A stretch of 64,000 nucleotides of DNA, from assembly GCF_000154445.1 (NCBI RefSeq), contig NZ_DS499563.1. One strand, written 5' to 3'. The notes below the pieces were generated by a model. The model had not been told where the DNA came from and did no database searches. It saw only the letters and a program-made list of their open reading frames with translations. This document shows, one piece after another, positions 25,275 through 34,275 of the stretch. Source of the DNA: Intestinibacter bartlettii (GTDB lineage: Bacteria > Bacillota > Clostridia > Peptostreptococcales > Peptostreptococcaceae). Numbering within the stretch: position 1 is the first letter of the stretch; every line of letters begins with the position of its first letter. Position numbers and translations under genes: made by a program.

Positions 25275-26234
25275 ATGAGGAATTTCAAAAAACATATTGG
25301 ACTTTTTTCAATAATAATTTTAGTATTTATAGTGGCTTACACTGCTTACTTTATCAATAAAAACAATATTGCAAATCAATCATTTATAGTAAATAAGCAA
25401 GATATATCTTTTTCAAGCTTACCATCAAATTTCAATGACTATAAAATTTTAGAAATAGCCGACTTGCACTCTATGAAATTTGGCGAAAATAATGAAAAAT
25501 TAATATCTGAAATAGATAAATTATCACCAGATATAATCTTTGTGACTGGAGATATGTTCTCTGCATCTCAATTTAAAAAAGATGATGGTACTTATAATAG
25601 AGATTACAATGAAGAAAGCCTTCCTGGTTTTCAACTTCTAAAAAATCTATCTCAAAAGTATGAGATTATATATTCTACTGGTAACCATGAAGAAGGTATT
25701 GATAAAATTTTTAACGGTGAAGATTGGAGTTTAAGAGATAGAAATATAGATAATGCATACAATCGATATATAAATAAATTAACTGATTTAGGAATTAAAT
25801 TTGTAGATAATAATTACACTACAATTTCTAAAAATGGTCAATCTATAAATGTGTATGGAATATATTATTACTTCCTTGATAAATATGCATCTGGTCAAAT
25901 TTCAGATGATAGTCCTGATTTATACTTTTTGAATAACGTCGATGATACTAAATTCAATATATTACTCAGTCATAACCCAACTGGTGCACAAATACTACAA
26001 GATAAAAATTTTGATTTAGTTCTTTCTGGCCATGTCCATGGTGGGATAATCAGGTTATTTAATAAAGGACTTTTAGATCCAGCTAGAAAGTTATTTCCGA
26101 AATACGATAAGGGATTATATCAAATTGGAAATACTAAATTATTTGTAAGTGTTGGTCTTGGAAATACTAAATTCATGAGAATAAATAATACTCCTGAATT
26201 AAATTTAATTACGTTAAAAACAGAAAATACATAA
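25275..26234 (+). CDS. Membrane-anchored metallophosphoesterase (YkuE-like)
   Basis: 319 aa. An N-terminal hydrophobic anchor (HIGLFSIIILVFIVAYTAYF) leads to a calcineurin-type dinuclear metal domain: ADLH, GDMF, GNHE, SHNP and SGHVHGG, all metal-ligand motifs present and in order. It probably acts outside the membrane on a phosphoester such as a lipid head group; YkuE is Tat-exported, whereas this protein has an ordinary anchor. The ATG at 25275 follows AGAGGTGATT; the GTG at 25269 is part of that site. Confidence 0.88.
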   Translation: MRNFKKHIGLFSIIILVFIVAYTAYFINKNNIANQSFIVNKQDISFSSLPSNFNDYKILEIADLHSMKFGENNEKLISEIDKLSPDIIFVTGDMFSASQFKKDDGTYNRDYNEESLPGFQLLKNLSQKYEIIYSTGNHEEGIDKIFNGEDWSLRDRNIDNAYNRYINKLTDLGIKFVDNNYTTISKNGQSINVYGIYYYFLDKYASGQISDDSPDLYFLNNVDDTKFNILLSHNPTGAQILQDKNFDLVLSGHVHGGIIRLFNKGLLDPARKLFPKYDKGLYQIGNTKLFVSVGLGNTKFMRINNTPELNLITLKTENT

Positions 26235-26238
26235 AATT

Positions 26239-26281
26239 AAAAAATAGATTATCCAACTTATTTTGAGATAATCTATTTTTT
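26239..26281. terminator. Bidirectional terminator
   Basis: AAAAAATAGATTATC pairs perfectly with GATAATCTATTTTTT (15 bp) between convergent genes. Confidence 0.85.
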
Positions 26282-26351
26282 AATATATATAATATTTTAC
26301 TTTTAGTACTTGGTTAAGTAAATGATATAACCTTTTAAATTGTGACTACAC

Positions 26352-26813
26352 TTATTTTCTTTTAAACTTTCTTACTACACTCGCCATTCTAAAAATTAAT
26401 GGTCTTATTGGTTTACATAAAACCCAAAGTTTCATATATATTTTGTATCTTTTACTATCGCAAGATATTAACTTATCATCTCTATAAAAAGATTCAGCAA
26501 CACCTATCACCTGGTCAAATCTGACAATTTCTGTCCACATTTGGGCATCACCATTCATAATAAAACACTCATCATTTATTATTTTTCTAATTCTATGAAG
26601 TACATGTTTTCCTGTATCTCTTTTTATAAAAACTATCTCGTCCTTTTTTGGAGCTCTTTTTTGTGGACTTACTAAAACTACGCTATCTTTCAAATGTCTT
26701 AAAGTTGGATTCATGCTATAACCTGTAACTCTAAGTTTACAACTTCCCCCACTTTTTATAACCTCTTCCATTATAGGCACTATATCTTTTTCACTATATG
26801 AAGTATTTTTCAT
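26352..26813 (-). CDS. S24/S26-family signal peptidase (SipW-like, Ser-His type)
   Basis: 153 aa. The catalytic serine is in VTGYSMNPTL. The second catalytic residue appears to be His in KHVLHRI, as in SipW and ER-type enzymes, rather than Lys. FIMNGDAQ is the family NGD motif. The C-terminus (IYMKLWVLCKPIRPLIFRM) is a possible membrane or interfacial helix. It follows the LTA-synthase-like gene by 27 nt, so it is likely co-transcribed. It may process a specific exported substrate rather than act as the general signal peptidase. Confidence 0.8.
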   Translation of the reverse strand: MKNTSYSEKDIVPIMEEVIKSGGSCKLRVTGYSMNPTLRHLKDSVVLVSPQKRAPKKDEIVFIKRDTGKHVLHRIRKIINDECFIMNGDAQMWTEIVRFDQVIGVAESFYRDDKLISCDSKRYKIYMKLWVLCKPIRPLIFRMASVVRKFKRK

Positions 26814-26840
26814 AAAAATATTCCTTCCAATCTTTAATTA

Positions 26841-29060
26841 TTAATTACTTAATTTAATACTATTTGTTTGACTTAGTGATATATTGTGAAGTCCTATTTG
26901 TTTTACAACAATATCATCTATATTATCAATATCATCTTTATCGTAATAAACTCTAAGCGTATTCTTATTTACATACAAAGTGTTCTCTTCTTTTCCATTT
27001 ATAAATACTACACTTTTTCTAGTAAAATTCTTTCCTTTTATACAAATTTGATTACCTTGTACTGTTGCACTTTTTATTTTTATATCTTTTGTCCCCATTT
27101 TTAAATTGCTAGATGTAGTTTTTTCATCTTCACTTAAATAATAATCTTCACCAAACAAAATATCATACTGTATAAGCTCTAAATATTTTTTATAATCTTT
27201 TTCTGAGCTTAAAGTTTTATGAGCATTTTCCATAGGACCTAAATCTACTCCCGCTAAACTAAGCATTATTGTACTCATTTGATATGCAGATATATCTCCA
27301 CCTTTGAAATTAGTATCTAAATCAAAATTGCTGTAAATTGCATATGGTGTAGTCGTTCTATCTACTCCACCTTCATCCCTATTTAACAAGTCTAATGCTG
27401 GCGTATGATCTCCATAAAATACAACTATGGTATCTTCATCCATAGAATCGACCAAGTCCACAACATCGCCTATAAATTCATCCGTTTCATGAATTTTATT
27501 TATATAATAATATATTTGATTTTTATCTGATTCACTTAAACTACTGTTTACTACTTTTAATGGTAAGTCGTATTTATCTGCATCAGTTGGATAAGGACTA
27601 TGCCCCTCAACTGAAATAGTAAATACTAAGTCATTTCCTTCTGTTGAACCTAAACATTCTTTTATATATTCGCTTAAAACTGTGTCTTTTGCCCAATTAG
27701 TTTCTGTTCTTTCAACATTGTCCATATATTCTACAGAAGTATATGTATCATATCCAAGTGAACTATATGCTTTGTTTCTATTATAGAAATTGCCTTGGTT
27801 GTTGTGTATTGCATGAGTTGAATACCCCTGTTTTTTAAGTGTCGATGCTACTGAATTTAAAGTTTCGTGTCCCAAAATAGTGTAATGTGGAACTTCACCA
27901 TCTGTTAAAAATTCTAAATCTATCCCTGTCATAACTTCAAATTCTGTTCTTGCTGTTCCCCCACCAATTGAAGGAGTTTTCATTTTGCCATAGATTCCTT
28001 CCTTTTGCAGTTTTCTAAAATTAGGTATTGGGTCTTTTGTATACATTACTCCTTTAATCGCCATTGGATCCATAAACCCTTCCAATTGGACAAATAAAAT
28101 GTTTGGTTTCTTAGTTTCATCACTACTTATATTAGTTAATTTTGTGCTTGCTAAAGTAGCTTTTTTGCTACTTGTTGTATTTGAGTCTACTTCTTTTCTT
28201 ATCGCCATTATACTATCTTCATTATAATCCTTTGGTTTAAATCTTATAAATCTCAACCCTGATTCTAAAGTTGAATAAACATATCCATTATATCTATAAG
28301 TCTTCACCATATTTGCACTGTAATAAATTAATGTTTTTGTGTTAATAAGATTTAAATAATATGAATATGTTCCTATAGCTAAAATTGCAAATACTACTAT
28401 ATTTGAGTAGCTTGAAATTCTAAATCCCCTTTTTTCTTTAATAAATAAAAATACTAAACAAATTATAAGTACTGTAATCCCTGCACTTATAAATAAAATA
28501 CTATTATCACCTAAAAAACTCTTTGTTAGTGACAATGCATCACCTATACAATAAATATCACTATATGCAAGAGGGATTCCCCTAAATATTGATATAAAAT
28601 AGTTAGCAATGGATAGTAAAATTAAAATCACACTTATCAAAGCTGTATAAAATACTTTTTTCTTTAAAAATATAGCTGGACTTAACATTACTAGAATAAT
28701 CAAATAATCTAGTAATAAACACCATATATTTTCGTCTGGCACATCTAAAAATGCAAAGAATTTGTCCCATGCATATTTCATAAAAGGCATCATAATTAAA
28801 AATACTATAAAACCGCCTATATAATATTTTTTCTCATCCTTTTTAAAAACAAAGATTATTAATCCAAGCAATATGAATAATATCCCTGTCCCTAGATATA
28901 AATCTATATTTTCTATATATCCATAACTAGTTGTTCCCATTGCTGACATAACTTCTGTACATATAAAAAGGATAAAAGATAGATATGCTAAGAATATTAA
29001 TTCTTTGACTGAATTTTTTGTTGGTTTAAATTTTTCCTTATCAATTTTCACAAATTTCAT
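26841..29060 (-). CDS. LTA-synthase-family phosphoglycerol transferase with C-terminal IPT/TIG-like domain
   Basis: 739 aa. Five or more N-terminal membrane helices precede an extracellular sulfatase-fold domain with VQLEGFMD, the nucleophile threonine in GGGTARTEFE, the metal ligands of FYGDHTPAL and the His of AIHNNQGNFYN. It would transfer glycerol phosphate from phosphatidylglycerol to a glycolipid or glycan. The last 80 residues (KIKSATVQGNQICIKGKNFT onward) look like an IPT/TIG immunoglobulin-type domain, unusual for LtaS. The start at 29060 follows AAAGGGG; the frame opens further upstream at 29138 without an SD. Confidence 0.88.
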   Translation of the reverse strand: MKFVKIDKEKFKPTKNSVKELIFLAYLSFILFICTEVMSAMGTTSYGYIENIDLYLGTGILFILLGLIIFVFKKDEKKYYIGGFIVFLIMMPFMKYAWDKFFAFLDVPDENIWCLLLDYLIILVMLSPAIFLKKKVFYTALISVILILLSIANYFISIFRGIPLAYSDIYCIGDALSLTKSFLGDNSILFISAGITVLIICLVFLFIKEKRGFRISSYSNIVVFAILAIGTYSYYLNLINTKTLIYYSANMVKTYRYNGYVYSTLESGLRFIRFKPKDYNEDSIMAIRKEVDSNTTSSKKATLASTKLTNISSDETKKPNILFVQLEGFMDPMAIKGVMYTKDPIPNFRKLQKEGIYGKMKTPSIGGGTARTEFEVMTGIDLEFLTDGEVPHYTILGHETLNSVASTLKKQGYSTHAIHNNQGNFYNRNKAYSSLGYDTYTSVEYMDNVERTETNWAKDTVLSEYIKECLGSTEGNDLVFTISVEGHSPYPTDADKYDLPLKVVNSSLSESDKNQIYYYINKIHETDEFIGDVVDLVDSMDEDTIVVFYGDHTPALDLLNRDEGGVDRTTTPYAIYSNFDLDTNFKGGDISAYQMSTIMLSLAGVDLGPMENAHKTLSSEKDYKKYLELIQYDILFGEDYYLSEDEKTTSSNLKMGTKDIKIKSATVQGNQICIKGKNFTRKSVVFINGKEENTLYVNKNTLRVYYDKDDIDNIDDIVVKQIGLHNISLSQTNSIKLSN

Positions 29061-29136
29061 CGCAATTCCCCTTTTTATTTTGATTTTACAGTAATATTTT
29101 AGCACTAAATACTTTGCTTTCCTATATTTTAAGTTC

Positions 29137-29193
29137 AAAAATAAAGCTGTTATATAGAATAATTTGGAATCATTTTGTATAACAGCTTTATTT
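29137..29193 (-). terminator. Terminator downstream of the VanZ-family gene
   Basis: AATAAAGCTGTTATA pairs with TATAACAGCTTTATT, followed on the minus strand by a T-rich tail. Confidence 0.8.
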
Positions 29194-29200
29194 ATATATT

Positions 29201-29272
29201 TTATAATAATCCCATTTTAATTAAATTAGCTTTTACGCTTGGATAATTATCTATATCTGTATGTGGTAAAAA
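29201..29272 (-). pseudogene. Coding-looking tail in frame after the VanZ stop
   Basis: Directly after the TAG of the VanZ-family gene the same frame stays open for 23 codons (FLPHTDIDNYPSVKANLIKM, then GLL) to a TAA, and the terminator follows at once. The composition looks protein-like. It may be a C-terminus cut off by a nonsense mutation or the remnant of another gene. Confidence 0.35.
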
Positions 29273-29833
29273 CTAGCCCCTCTCATTTTTTCTAAAAAAT
29301 CTTTTGCATTTTCTAATCCTATATAATTTAATTTGTTTTTTATTATCATTGTACATAATTTTTATCTTGTATGCTATCTTCTTTAAAATGACTATTACAG
29401 CTATTCCAAATAAGGCACCACAACTGTCTATCATAACATCCCTAAATTGACATGCACGACCTGGTACAAAGTATTGATGTATTTCATCAGAAATAGCATA
29501 TAATACAGAAATTAAAAGTGCTATAAAAAAAGTCTTCTTTTTAGATAGTTTATCTAAAGTACTTAAACTTTCAAAACAAAGTCCACCTAAAATTGCATAT
29601 GCTAAAAAATGTGCACTTTTTCTAACTATAAATTGTAGCCCCTCTACTATACCATTTTGTGTTGTCTTATCAATAGATCTAAATTGCTCGAAAAAAGTAT
29701 TTAAGATATTATAAGTAAATCCACCACTTATACTCGATGATTGTGTTGCATTTTTAGCTGACATGATAAATATAAAAACCATCCATAAAATCGTAATAGT
29801 AGTTAAAATAATTATTTTAGCCTTTTTCTTCAT
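29273..29833 (-). CDS. VanZ-family membrane protein
   Basis: 186 aa with about five helices. Family signatures are FIMSAKNATQSS near the N-terminus, RKSAHFLAYAILGGLCF and SDEIHQYFVPGRACQFRDVMIDSCGALFG. VanZ-like proteins have been linked to glycopeptide tolerance, but most are uncharacterised envelope proteins. The ATG at 29833 follows GGAGGG; an upstream TTG at 29848 is part of the SD. A protein-like stretch follows its TAG in frame, so the C-terminus may be truncated. Confidence 0.88.
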   Translation of the reverse strand: MKKKAKIIILTTITILWMVFIFIMSAKNATQSSSISGGFTYNILNTFFEQFRSIDKTTQNGIVEGLQFIVRKSAHFLAYAILGGLCFESLSTLDKLSKKKTFFIALLISVLYAISDEIHQYFVPGRACQFRDVMIDSCGALFGIAVIVILKKIAYKIKIMYNDNKKQIKLYRIRKCKRFFRKNERG

Positions 29834-29927
29834 TATTTTACCCTCCAAATATTAATTTTTAATCTATAGAAATTATCCTTTATTTAATCTAGTTAATAAT
29901 TTCCACTAATTATTATAACACCCATTT

Positions 29928-29979
29928 AACATAAAAAAACTGAGAATTTTAAAGTTTAAAATCCTCAGTTTTTTATGTT
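29928..29979 (-). terminator. Strong terminator of the 193-aa hypothetical gene
   Basis: AACTGAG pairs with CTCAGTT, extended inward by ATTTTAAA/TTTAAAAT and outward by AACATA/TATGTT. T-runs flank both sides. Confidence 0.8.
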
Positions 29980-30049
29980 GTTTACAATCAATAATTTATA
30001 ATTAAGGTAACAGCCTTATATTTTATAAATATTTAGGCTTATCTTCACT

Positions 30050-30631
30050 TTATGCATTTATACTATAGTTATTTATTTCTTGGCATAATAACATACCTAT
30101 ATTTCCATCAGCAAATACATTTTCTTCATTTTTATTAAAAATATACTTTGATGCAATTCCTGTAAATATAATCAGATTTGGACAAAAATCTTGTTCAAAT
30201 GATTTTTTACCTTTTATAACCATCTTTGAAAATCCCCATGAATAATCATTCATATGAATTGTTGTGATCATTATATTAGCTAATATCTTACAAAGTCCTC
30301 TTATCTTTTCAACATTTGTTGTTTCGCCTTCATTAAGGTTTATGCTGTAAAGTCTAGCTAAATCTCTAATATCTTTATCTACATAAATAATTTTATTGCT
30401 ATTTGAATCGATCTTCACTTGTTTAGTTCCTATATTAAGACTTATAGTTCCCTTTGACTCGCCATTTTCATAAAGACAAACAGTTGTAACATCGTCTTTT
30501 ATATTAATTCTAGCAATAGAAATCTGTTTGTCATTTGATAAATTAACAGTATCTATACTATTATCCTCTGATACAAGAAATCTTGAACCTTCATTCTTAT
30601 CAATAACTATATTGACAAACTTATCTTTCAT
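30050..30631 (-). CDS. Hypothetical protein, 193 aa, not recognised
   Basis: No family recognised. The first 90 residues look beta-rich with regularly spaced Asp/Asn (VNIVIDKNEGSRFLVSED, ISIARINIKDDVTTVCLY, KQVKIDSNSNKIIYVDKDI); the second half is helical with a hydrophobic stretch (CKILANIMITTIHM) and a Cys/Asn-rich end. There is no signal peptide or membrane helix, so it is probably cytosolic. The ATG at 30631 follows AGGGGGAAG. It lies alone between terminators, beside the Lys-rich repeat protein. It is a real gene by RBS, length and terminator; its function is unknown. Confidence 0.7.
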   Translation of the reverse strand: MKDKFVNIVIDKNEGSRFLVSEDNSIDTVNLSNDKQISIARINIKDDVTTVCLYENGESKGTISLNIGTKQVKIDSNSNKIIYVDKDIRDLARLYSINLNEGETTNVEKIRGLCKILANIMITTIHMNDYSWGFSKMVIKGKKSFEQDFCPNLIIFTGIASKYIFNKNEENVFADGNIGMLLCQEINNYSINA

Positions 30632-30650
30632 AATTCTTCCCCCTAAAAAC

Positions 30651-30680
30651 ATAAAGACACCTTAAAATACTAAGATGCCC
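30651..30680 (-). terminator. Possible terminator of the Lys-rich repeat-protein gene
   Basis: Minus-strand GGCAUCUUA can pair with UAAGGUGUC (wobble pairs) before UUUAUG. It sits about 250 nt beyond the stop codon of that gene; the gap between is AT-rich with nothing recognisable. Confidence 0.4.
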
Positions 30681-30926
30681 CATTGCAATATTATTTAGAA
30701 ATCAATTTTAAATATAAATTTTTCAATTTACAATTACATATTAATTTTTTTTTTATTTTTTGTCAATTTTATAACGTAATTATTTTATAATATTTTTATT
30801 TTATGTATACAATATACTATACAGAATTTAATTTTCTTTGTTTTTAATCATTAACTATCTATCCCATTTTTTATATTGTCTTAATCTCATTTTATCCCCC
30901 TTATATTTTTTGTTGATTTATCTATA

Positions 30927-31211
30927 TTAATCCTCTTTACTCTTAAATTTAAACTTCTTTATTTTCATCTTATTTTTAAATTTTGACTTTTTAACTTTTG
31001 CCTTTGTCTTATTTTTATATTTCGATTTTTTAATCTTTATCTTGCGTTTATTTTTATATTTAGACTTTTTTCGCTTAGTCTTTTCTGCTTCTTTAATTCT
31101 TGTACTTCTCTCTTCTTCGTCTTCAAGAATTCTAATTGCCCCATAAGTTAAAATAGCTGTCATTGCTATTTTTTTGCCCGTATCTAAAGTTTTTTCGATT
31201 ATACTTTTCAT
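30927..31211 (-). CDS. Small protein with Lys-rich 13-residue tandem repeats
   Basis: 94 aa. Residues 1-30 form a mildly hydrophobic helix (GKKIAMTAILTYGAIRIL) followed by an acidic patch. Residues about 45-94 are repeats of a 13-residue unit whose core is KKSKYKNK or KKSKFKNK, with about 3.5 copies (39-nt period in the DNA). The charge is extremely positive. AGAGG precedes the ATG. No family is recognised; nucleic-acid binding, polyphosphate or teichoic-acid binding, or a membrane-anchored basic tail are all possible. The repeated DNA means copy number could vary between strains. Confidence 0.65.
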   Translation of the reverse strand: MKSIIEKTLDTGKKIAMTAILTYGAIRILEDEEERSTRIKEAEKTKRKKSKYKNKRKIKIKKSKYKNKTKAKVKKSKFKNKMKIKKFKFKSKED

Positions 31212-31340
31212 ACTAAAACCTCTTTTACATTATTAATTTTCCATATTTATTATTTATATTATTTTTTATTTATGAACCGAATTTATATATTTTAAACCCA
31301 TATTTTTCATTATAACAAAATTTATGCTTAAAATAACTAC

Positions 31341-31373
31341 AAAAAAATCCCCTAAAAATTAGAGGATTTTTTT
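31341..31373. terminator. Bidirectional terminator after the EamA gene
   Basis: AAAAAAATCC.CTA pairs with TAG.GGATTTTTTT with one mismatch. Confidence 0.8.
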
Positions 31374-31401
31374 ACATAAACATAAGTTGTCAATTTGTGT
31401 T

Positions 31402-32364
31402 TTAAAGTGCACTTTCATTAGCATCAAGATGTTTGCTGTTATTATTATTTTTATAATTTCCTGTAATAGATTTTTTTATACTGATTTTCTGTTTTAAAAA
31501 ATTCAATTTAGTTTCACATACTATTATTCCTATAAATATTACAACAAAACCTGCCATAAGCTTTGGTGTAACTACTTCATTATAGAATGCAATTGAAATC
31601 ATAACTCCGAATACTGATTCAAGACTTAAGATTATTGATGCTGATGTCGAATTTATATGTTTTAAACCTATAACTTGCATTAATAAACATAAAGCTGTTG
31701 CAAATATTCCTAGATATACAACTCCCATAACTGCTCTTGCATGGTAAACTTGTGGCATTTCTCCTTTTATTAGTACTACTATCCAACTTAAAATCCCAAC
31801 TACTGCTATTTGTAAAAATGCAAGTATGATTGTGTCATTATTTTCTCTAGTTGAAAATTCTGATGTAAACATAATATTTACAGCATAGAAAAATGCTGAA
31901 ATTAATATAATTCCATCACCAACTGTTATATGCGCTCCATTTTCTATAGAAACAAGAGCTACTCCTATTATACATAAAATAGCTGCTATAACGCTGTATT
32001 TATCAGGCACTTTTTTAAATACTCCCCAAGATAAAAATGGAACCATTACACAAAATGTAGCTGATAAAAATGCACATTTCCCTGCAGTTGAGCCATATTC
32101 CATTCCTAAAACTTGTAGATAATATCCACCAAATAACGCTACTCCCATTATAATTCCATGCTTTAATTCACTTTTATTTATATTTTTTATCTTTTTAAAA
32201 TAAACTGCAAGTAAAATTACTGCAGCTATTGTAAATCTACTTGCATTTATAAACCCTGATGACATTGTATTAGTAGCATCTTTAATGACTACAAAAGTAC
32301 TTCCCCAAATTATTGAGCATACTATTAAACATAGTTTGTAAAGTAATTCTTTATTATTTTTCAA
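31402..32364 (-). CDS. EamA-family (drug/metabolite) exporter
   Basis: 320 aa with ten helices and two EamA repeats. The N-terminal repeat has CSIIWGSTFVVIKDATNTMSSGF and the second has LGIFATALCLLMQVIGLKHI with SLESVFGVMIS. These are inner-membrane exporters of metabolites or amino acids; the substrate is unknown. The start is uncertain: a TTG at 32364 (MKNNKELLYK) lies 5 nt after AAGGTGG, while a GTG at 32373 is within that SD; TTG is preferred. It lies downstream of the PucR regulator on the same strand and may be its target. Confidence 0.85.
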   Translation of the reverse strand: MKNNKELLYKLCLIVCSIIWGSTFVVIKDATNTMSSGFINASRFTIAAVILLAVYFKKIKNINKSELKHGIIMGVALFGGYYLQVLGMEYGSTAGKCAFLSATFCVMVPFLSWGVFKKVPDKYSVIAAILCIIGVALVSIENGAHITVGDGIILISAFFYAVNIMFTSEFSTRENNDTIILAFLQIAVVGILSWIVVLIKGEMPQVYHARAVMGVVYLGIFATALCLLMQVIGLKHINSTSASIILSLESVFGVMISIAFYNEVVTPKLMAGFVVIFIGIIVCETKLNFLKQKISIKKSITGNYKNNNNSKHLDANESAL

Positions 32365-32407
32365 TATCTCCACCTTCTTTCATATTTCTCTCATGAAATA
32401 ATTATAT

Positions 32408-32458
32408 AAAAATGATGGAGCTAAGTTTTTGTATAAATTCAAAATTTATATCATTTTT
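32408..32458 (-). terminator. Weak terminator after the PucR-family gene
   Basis: AAAAATGAT pairs with ATCATTTTT around an inner ATAAATT/AATTTAT hairpin, T-rich 3' side on the minus strand. Confidence 0.4.
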
Positions 32459-32498
32459 TTTATAAAAATTACAAATATATATACATCAATTAGTTCTC

Positions 32499-33683
32499 TT
32501 ATATATTTTGGTGTATTAGATGTAATTTTATACCTAGAGCTAATTCCTCATAAAATTCAAATTCAGAATTAGTTGTATTAAATATTTCTTTTATCTTATT
32601 TATTCTGTATCTAACTGTATTTTCATGTAAATTTATTGATTTAGCAGTATTTTTTATATTACCTCCAAGTTTTACATATACTGTGGCTGTTTGTAATAAT
32701 TCAGAATTATATTTTTGATCATAGTGTTTTATTTTCCCTATAGTATCGCTATAAAAATTAATCATATAACCTTCACTATAAGATGGCATTAGTAATTTAT
32801 AAACACCTATTTCATAGTAATATCTTATATTTTCACCTTCTATAGAAGCTGTCCTCATAGCATACATAGATTCTTTTAATGCAAAATTTAATTCATCTAT
32901 ATATTTATGAAAATTGCTAATCCCAATATAATAATCATTTAAATCTAAAAATAAACTGTATATCATCAATCTAACTAGTCTACTAAACTCTGTACTTTTA
33001 TTTTCTTTATGACTATCTTCATAAGTGCATATAATAAATATGATTCCATGATATCTATAAGCCGCATGACTTGCTCCTAAATCTCTATTTAAAATATTTA
33101 TTATATTTGTTAATGAATTTTCATCTATATATTTTTTCGGTTTTAAACATATCGAAAACATATTTTCTTTAAAAGATATATTAAAATCTTTGGCCATATT
33201 TTTCACACTCGATTTATCCATATCTTCTTTTAACAAAATGCCTATTTTAGCTTCTTGATAACTTATACTATTTTTTTCTTTATTTTTATCATAAATCTCT
33301 GTAACTATATCTTCATAATAAGAACCCTTTTTATCAAAAATAAAAATAGGAAAATCCATTTGATTTGCGTATTTAATAACTTCCTCAGGTAAAACATCAT
33401 AATAAATATTTTTTACTGCCAATCCGCTAACGCCATCTGATACTAATCCCTTTACACTTTCTAATATTAAACTTGGATCGTCTTTTGCATATATAAGACT
33501 GCTTATAACAAAGTCTTCTTTTTCAAAATACGTCTGAATCGGTTTATCAGATAAACTTTTTTCATATTCATAATCTAGTATAGATGCCCTTTGGATTTCT
33601 CTGTCAAGCCCCCTATAACCTGCTATCAACTCAAAATCCTTTAATGTAGGAAGTTTCATTGCCTCTAATATCGTAATAGCCAT
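32499..33683 (-). CDS. PucR-family transcriptional regulator
   Basis: 394 aa. The N-terminal PucR domain (TILEAMKLPTLKDFELIAGYRGLDREI) is followed by a central GGDEF-like region and a C-terminal helix-turn-helix (GGNIKNTAKSINLHENTVRYRINKIKEIF) of the PucR/CdaR type. Relatives control purine, amino-acid or organic-acid catabolism. The ATG at 33683 follows GGAGGG; the longer frame to 33701 starts within the leader. The downstream EamA gene is the nearest candidate target. Confidence 0.9.
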   Translation of the reverse strand: MAITILEAMKLPTLKDFELIAGYRGLDREIQRASILDYEYEKSLSDKPIQTYFEKEDFVISSLIYAKDDPSLILESVKGLVSDGVSGLAVKNIYYDVLPEEVIKYANQMDFPIFIFDKKGSYYEDIVTEIYDKNKEKNSISYQEAKIGILLKEDMDKSSVKNMAKDFNISFKENMFSICLKPKKYIDENSLTNIINILNRDLGASHAAYRYHGIIFIICTYEDSHKENKSTEFSRLVRLMIYSLFLDLNDYYIGISNFHKYIDELNFALKESMYAMRTASIEGENIRYYYEIGVYKLLMPSYSEGYMINFYSDTIGKIKHYDQKYNSELLQTATVYVKLGGNIKNTAKSINLHENTVRYRINKIKEIFNTTNSEFEFYEELALGIKLHLIHQNI

Positions 33684-33735
33684 AAATTTCCCTCCTTGCA
33701 TAAATATCTATTTATTAATTATAAATTAATTATCA

Positions 33736-33775
33736 ACAAAAGAAAACAACCCCTATACAAGGAGTTGTTTTCTTT
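33736..33775 (-). terminator. Terminator of the sorbitol operon
   Basis: AAAGAAAACAAC pairs with GTTGTTTTCTTT, with CCT/AGG extension and T-rich tail on the minus strand. Confidence 0.85.
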
Positions 33776-33834
33776 GTCCTAAATATTTTAAAGTTATTAT
33801 ATTTAATTTGTAGTATCCTAATTTAATTTTTATA

Positions 33835-34200
33835 TTATTCAGTAACTATAGATATTTCAGTTCCTATATCTAATTTTGGCATATCAGCTTTTTCTACGTT
33901 TATAGTTCCTGGTAATGTTGCTGCTGTTGCTCCATCAAATGATATAGTAACATGTCCTAAACTTTCAAGATTTCTTTGAGCTATATCCCCTAAAGCTGTT
34001 ATTTTAAATTTTGCTCCGTCTATAACTACAAATTGTCCTGGTTTTATTTCTTCTGTAGCATTTTTAACATCTATGCAGTAACAGAAATCTTTTAAAGTAT
34101 CTGGAGCATTATCCCCAAATAATATGAACATTGATTCTCCTTCAAAAGAGTCTACTAATGCACCTTTACTTTTTACTTTATTATTGTATATAACTGCCAT
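33835..34200 (-). CDS. srlB: PTS glucitol/sorbitol-specific EIIA
   Basis: 121-aa cytoplasmic phosphocarrier that accepts phosphate from HPr-His and passes it to EIIB. GutA-type fold: MAVIYNNKVKSKGALVDSF, KPGQFVVIDGAKFKITALGDIAQ and the active histidine in LESLGHVTISFDG. GGGGG precedes the ATG. Last gene of the srl operon, before its terminator. Confidence 0.95.
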   Translation of the reverse strand: MAVIYNNKVKSKGALVDSFEGESMFILFGDNAPDTLKDFCYCIDVKNATEEIKPGQFVVIDGAKFKITALGDIAQRNLESLGHVTISFDGATAATLPGTINVEKADMPKLDIGTEISIVTE

Positions 34201-34275
34201 AATATTTACCCCCTAAATTTACTTTTAATATATCTTTATTATATATCTTATTTTCAATATCTTTTTATTTTAATC

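Noticed and set aside
29273..29275. TAG as pyrrolysine codon or programmed readthrough
   Set aside because: No pyrrolysine genes or readthrough signals are visible; truncation or a gene remnant is simpler.
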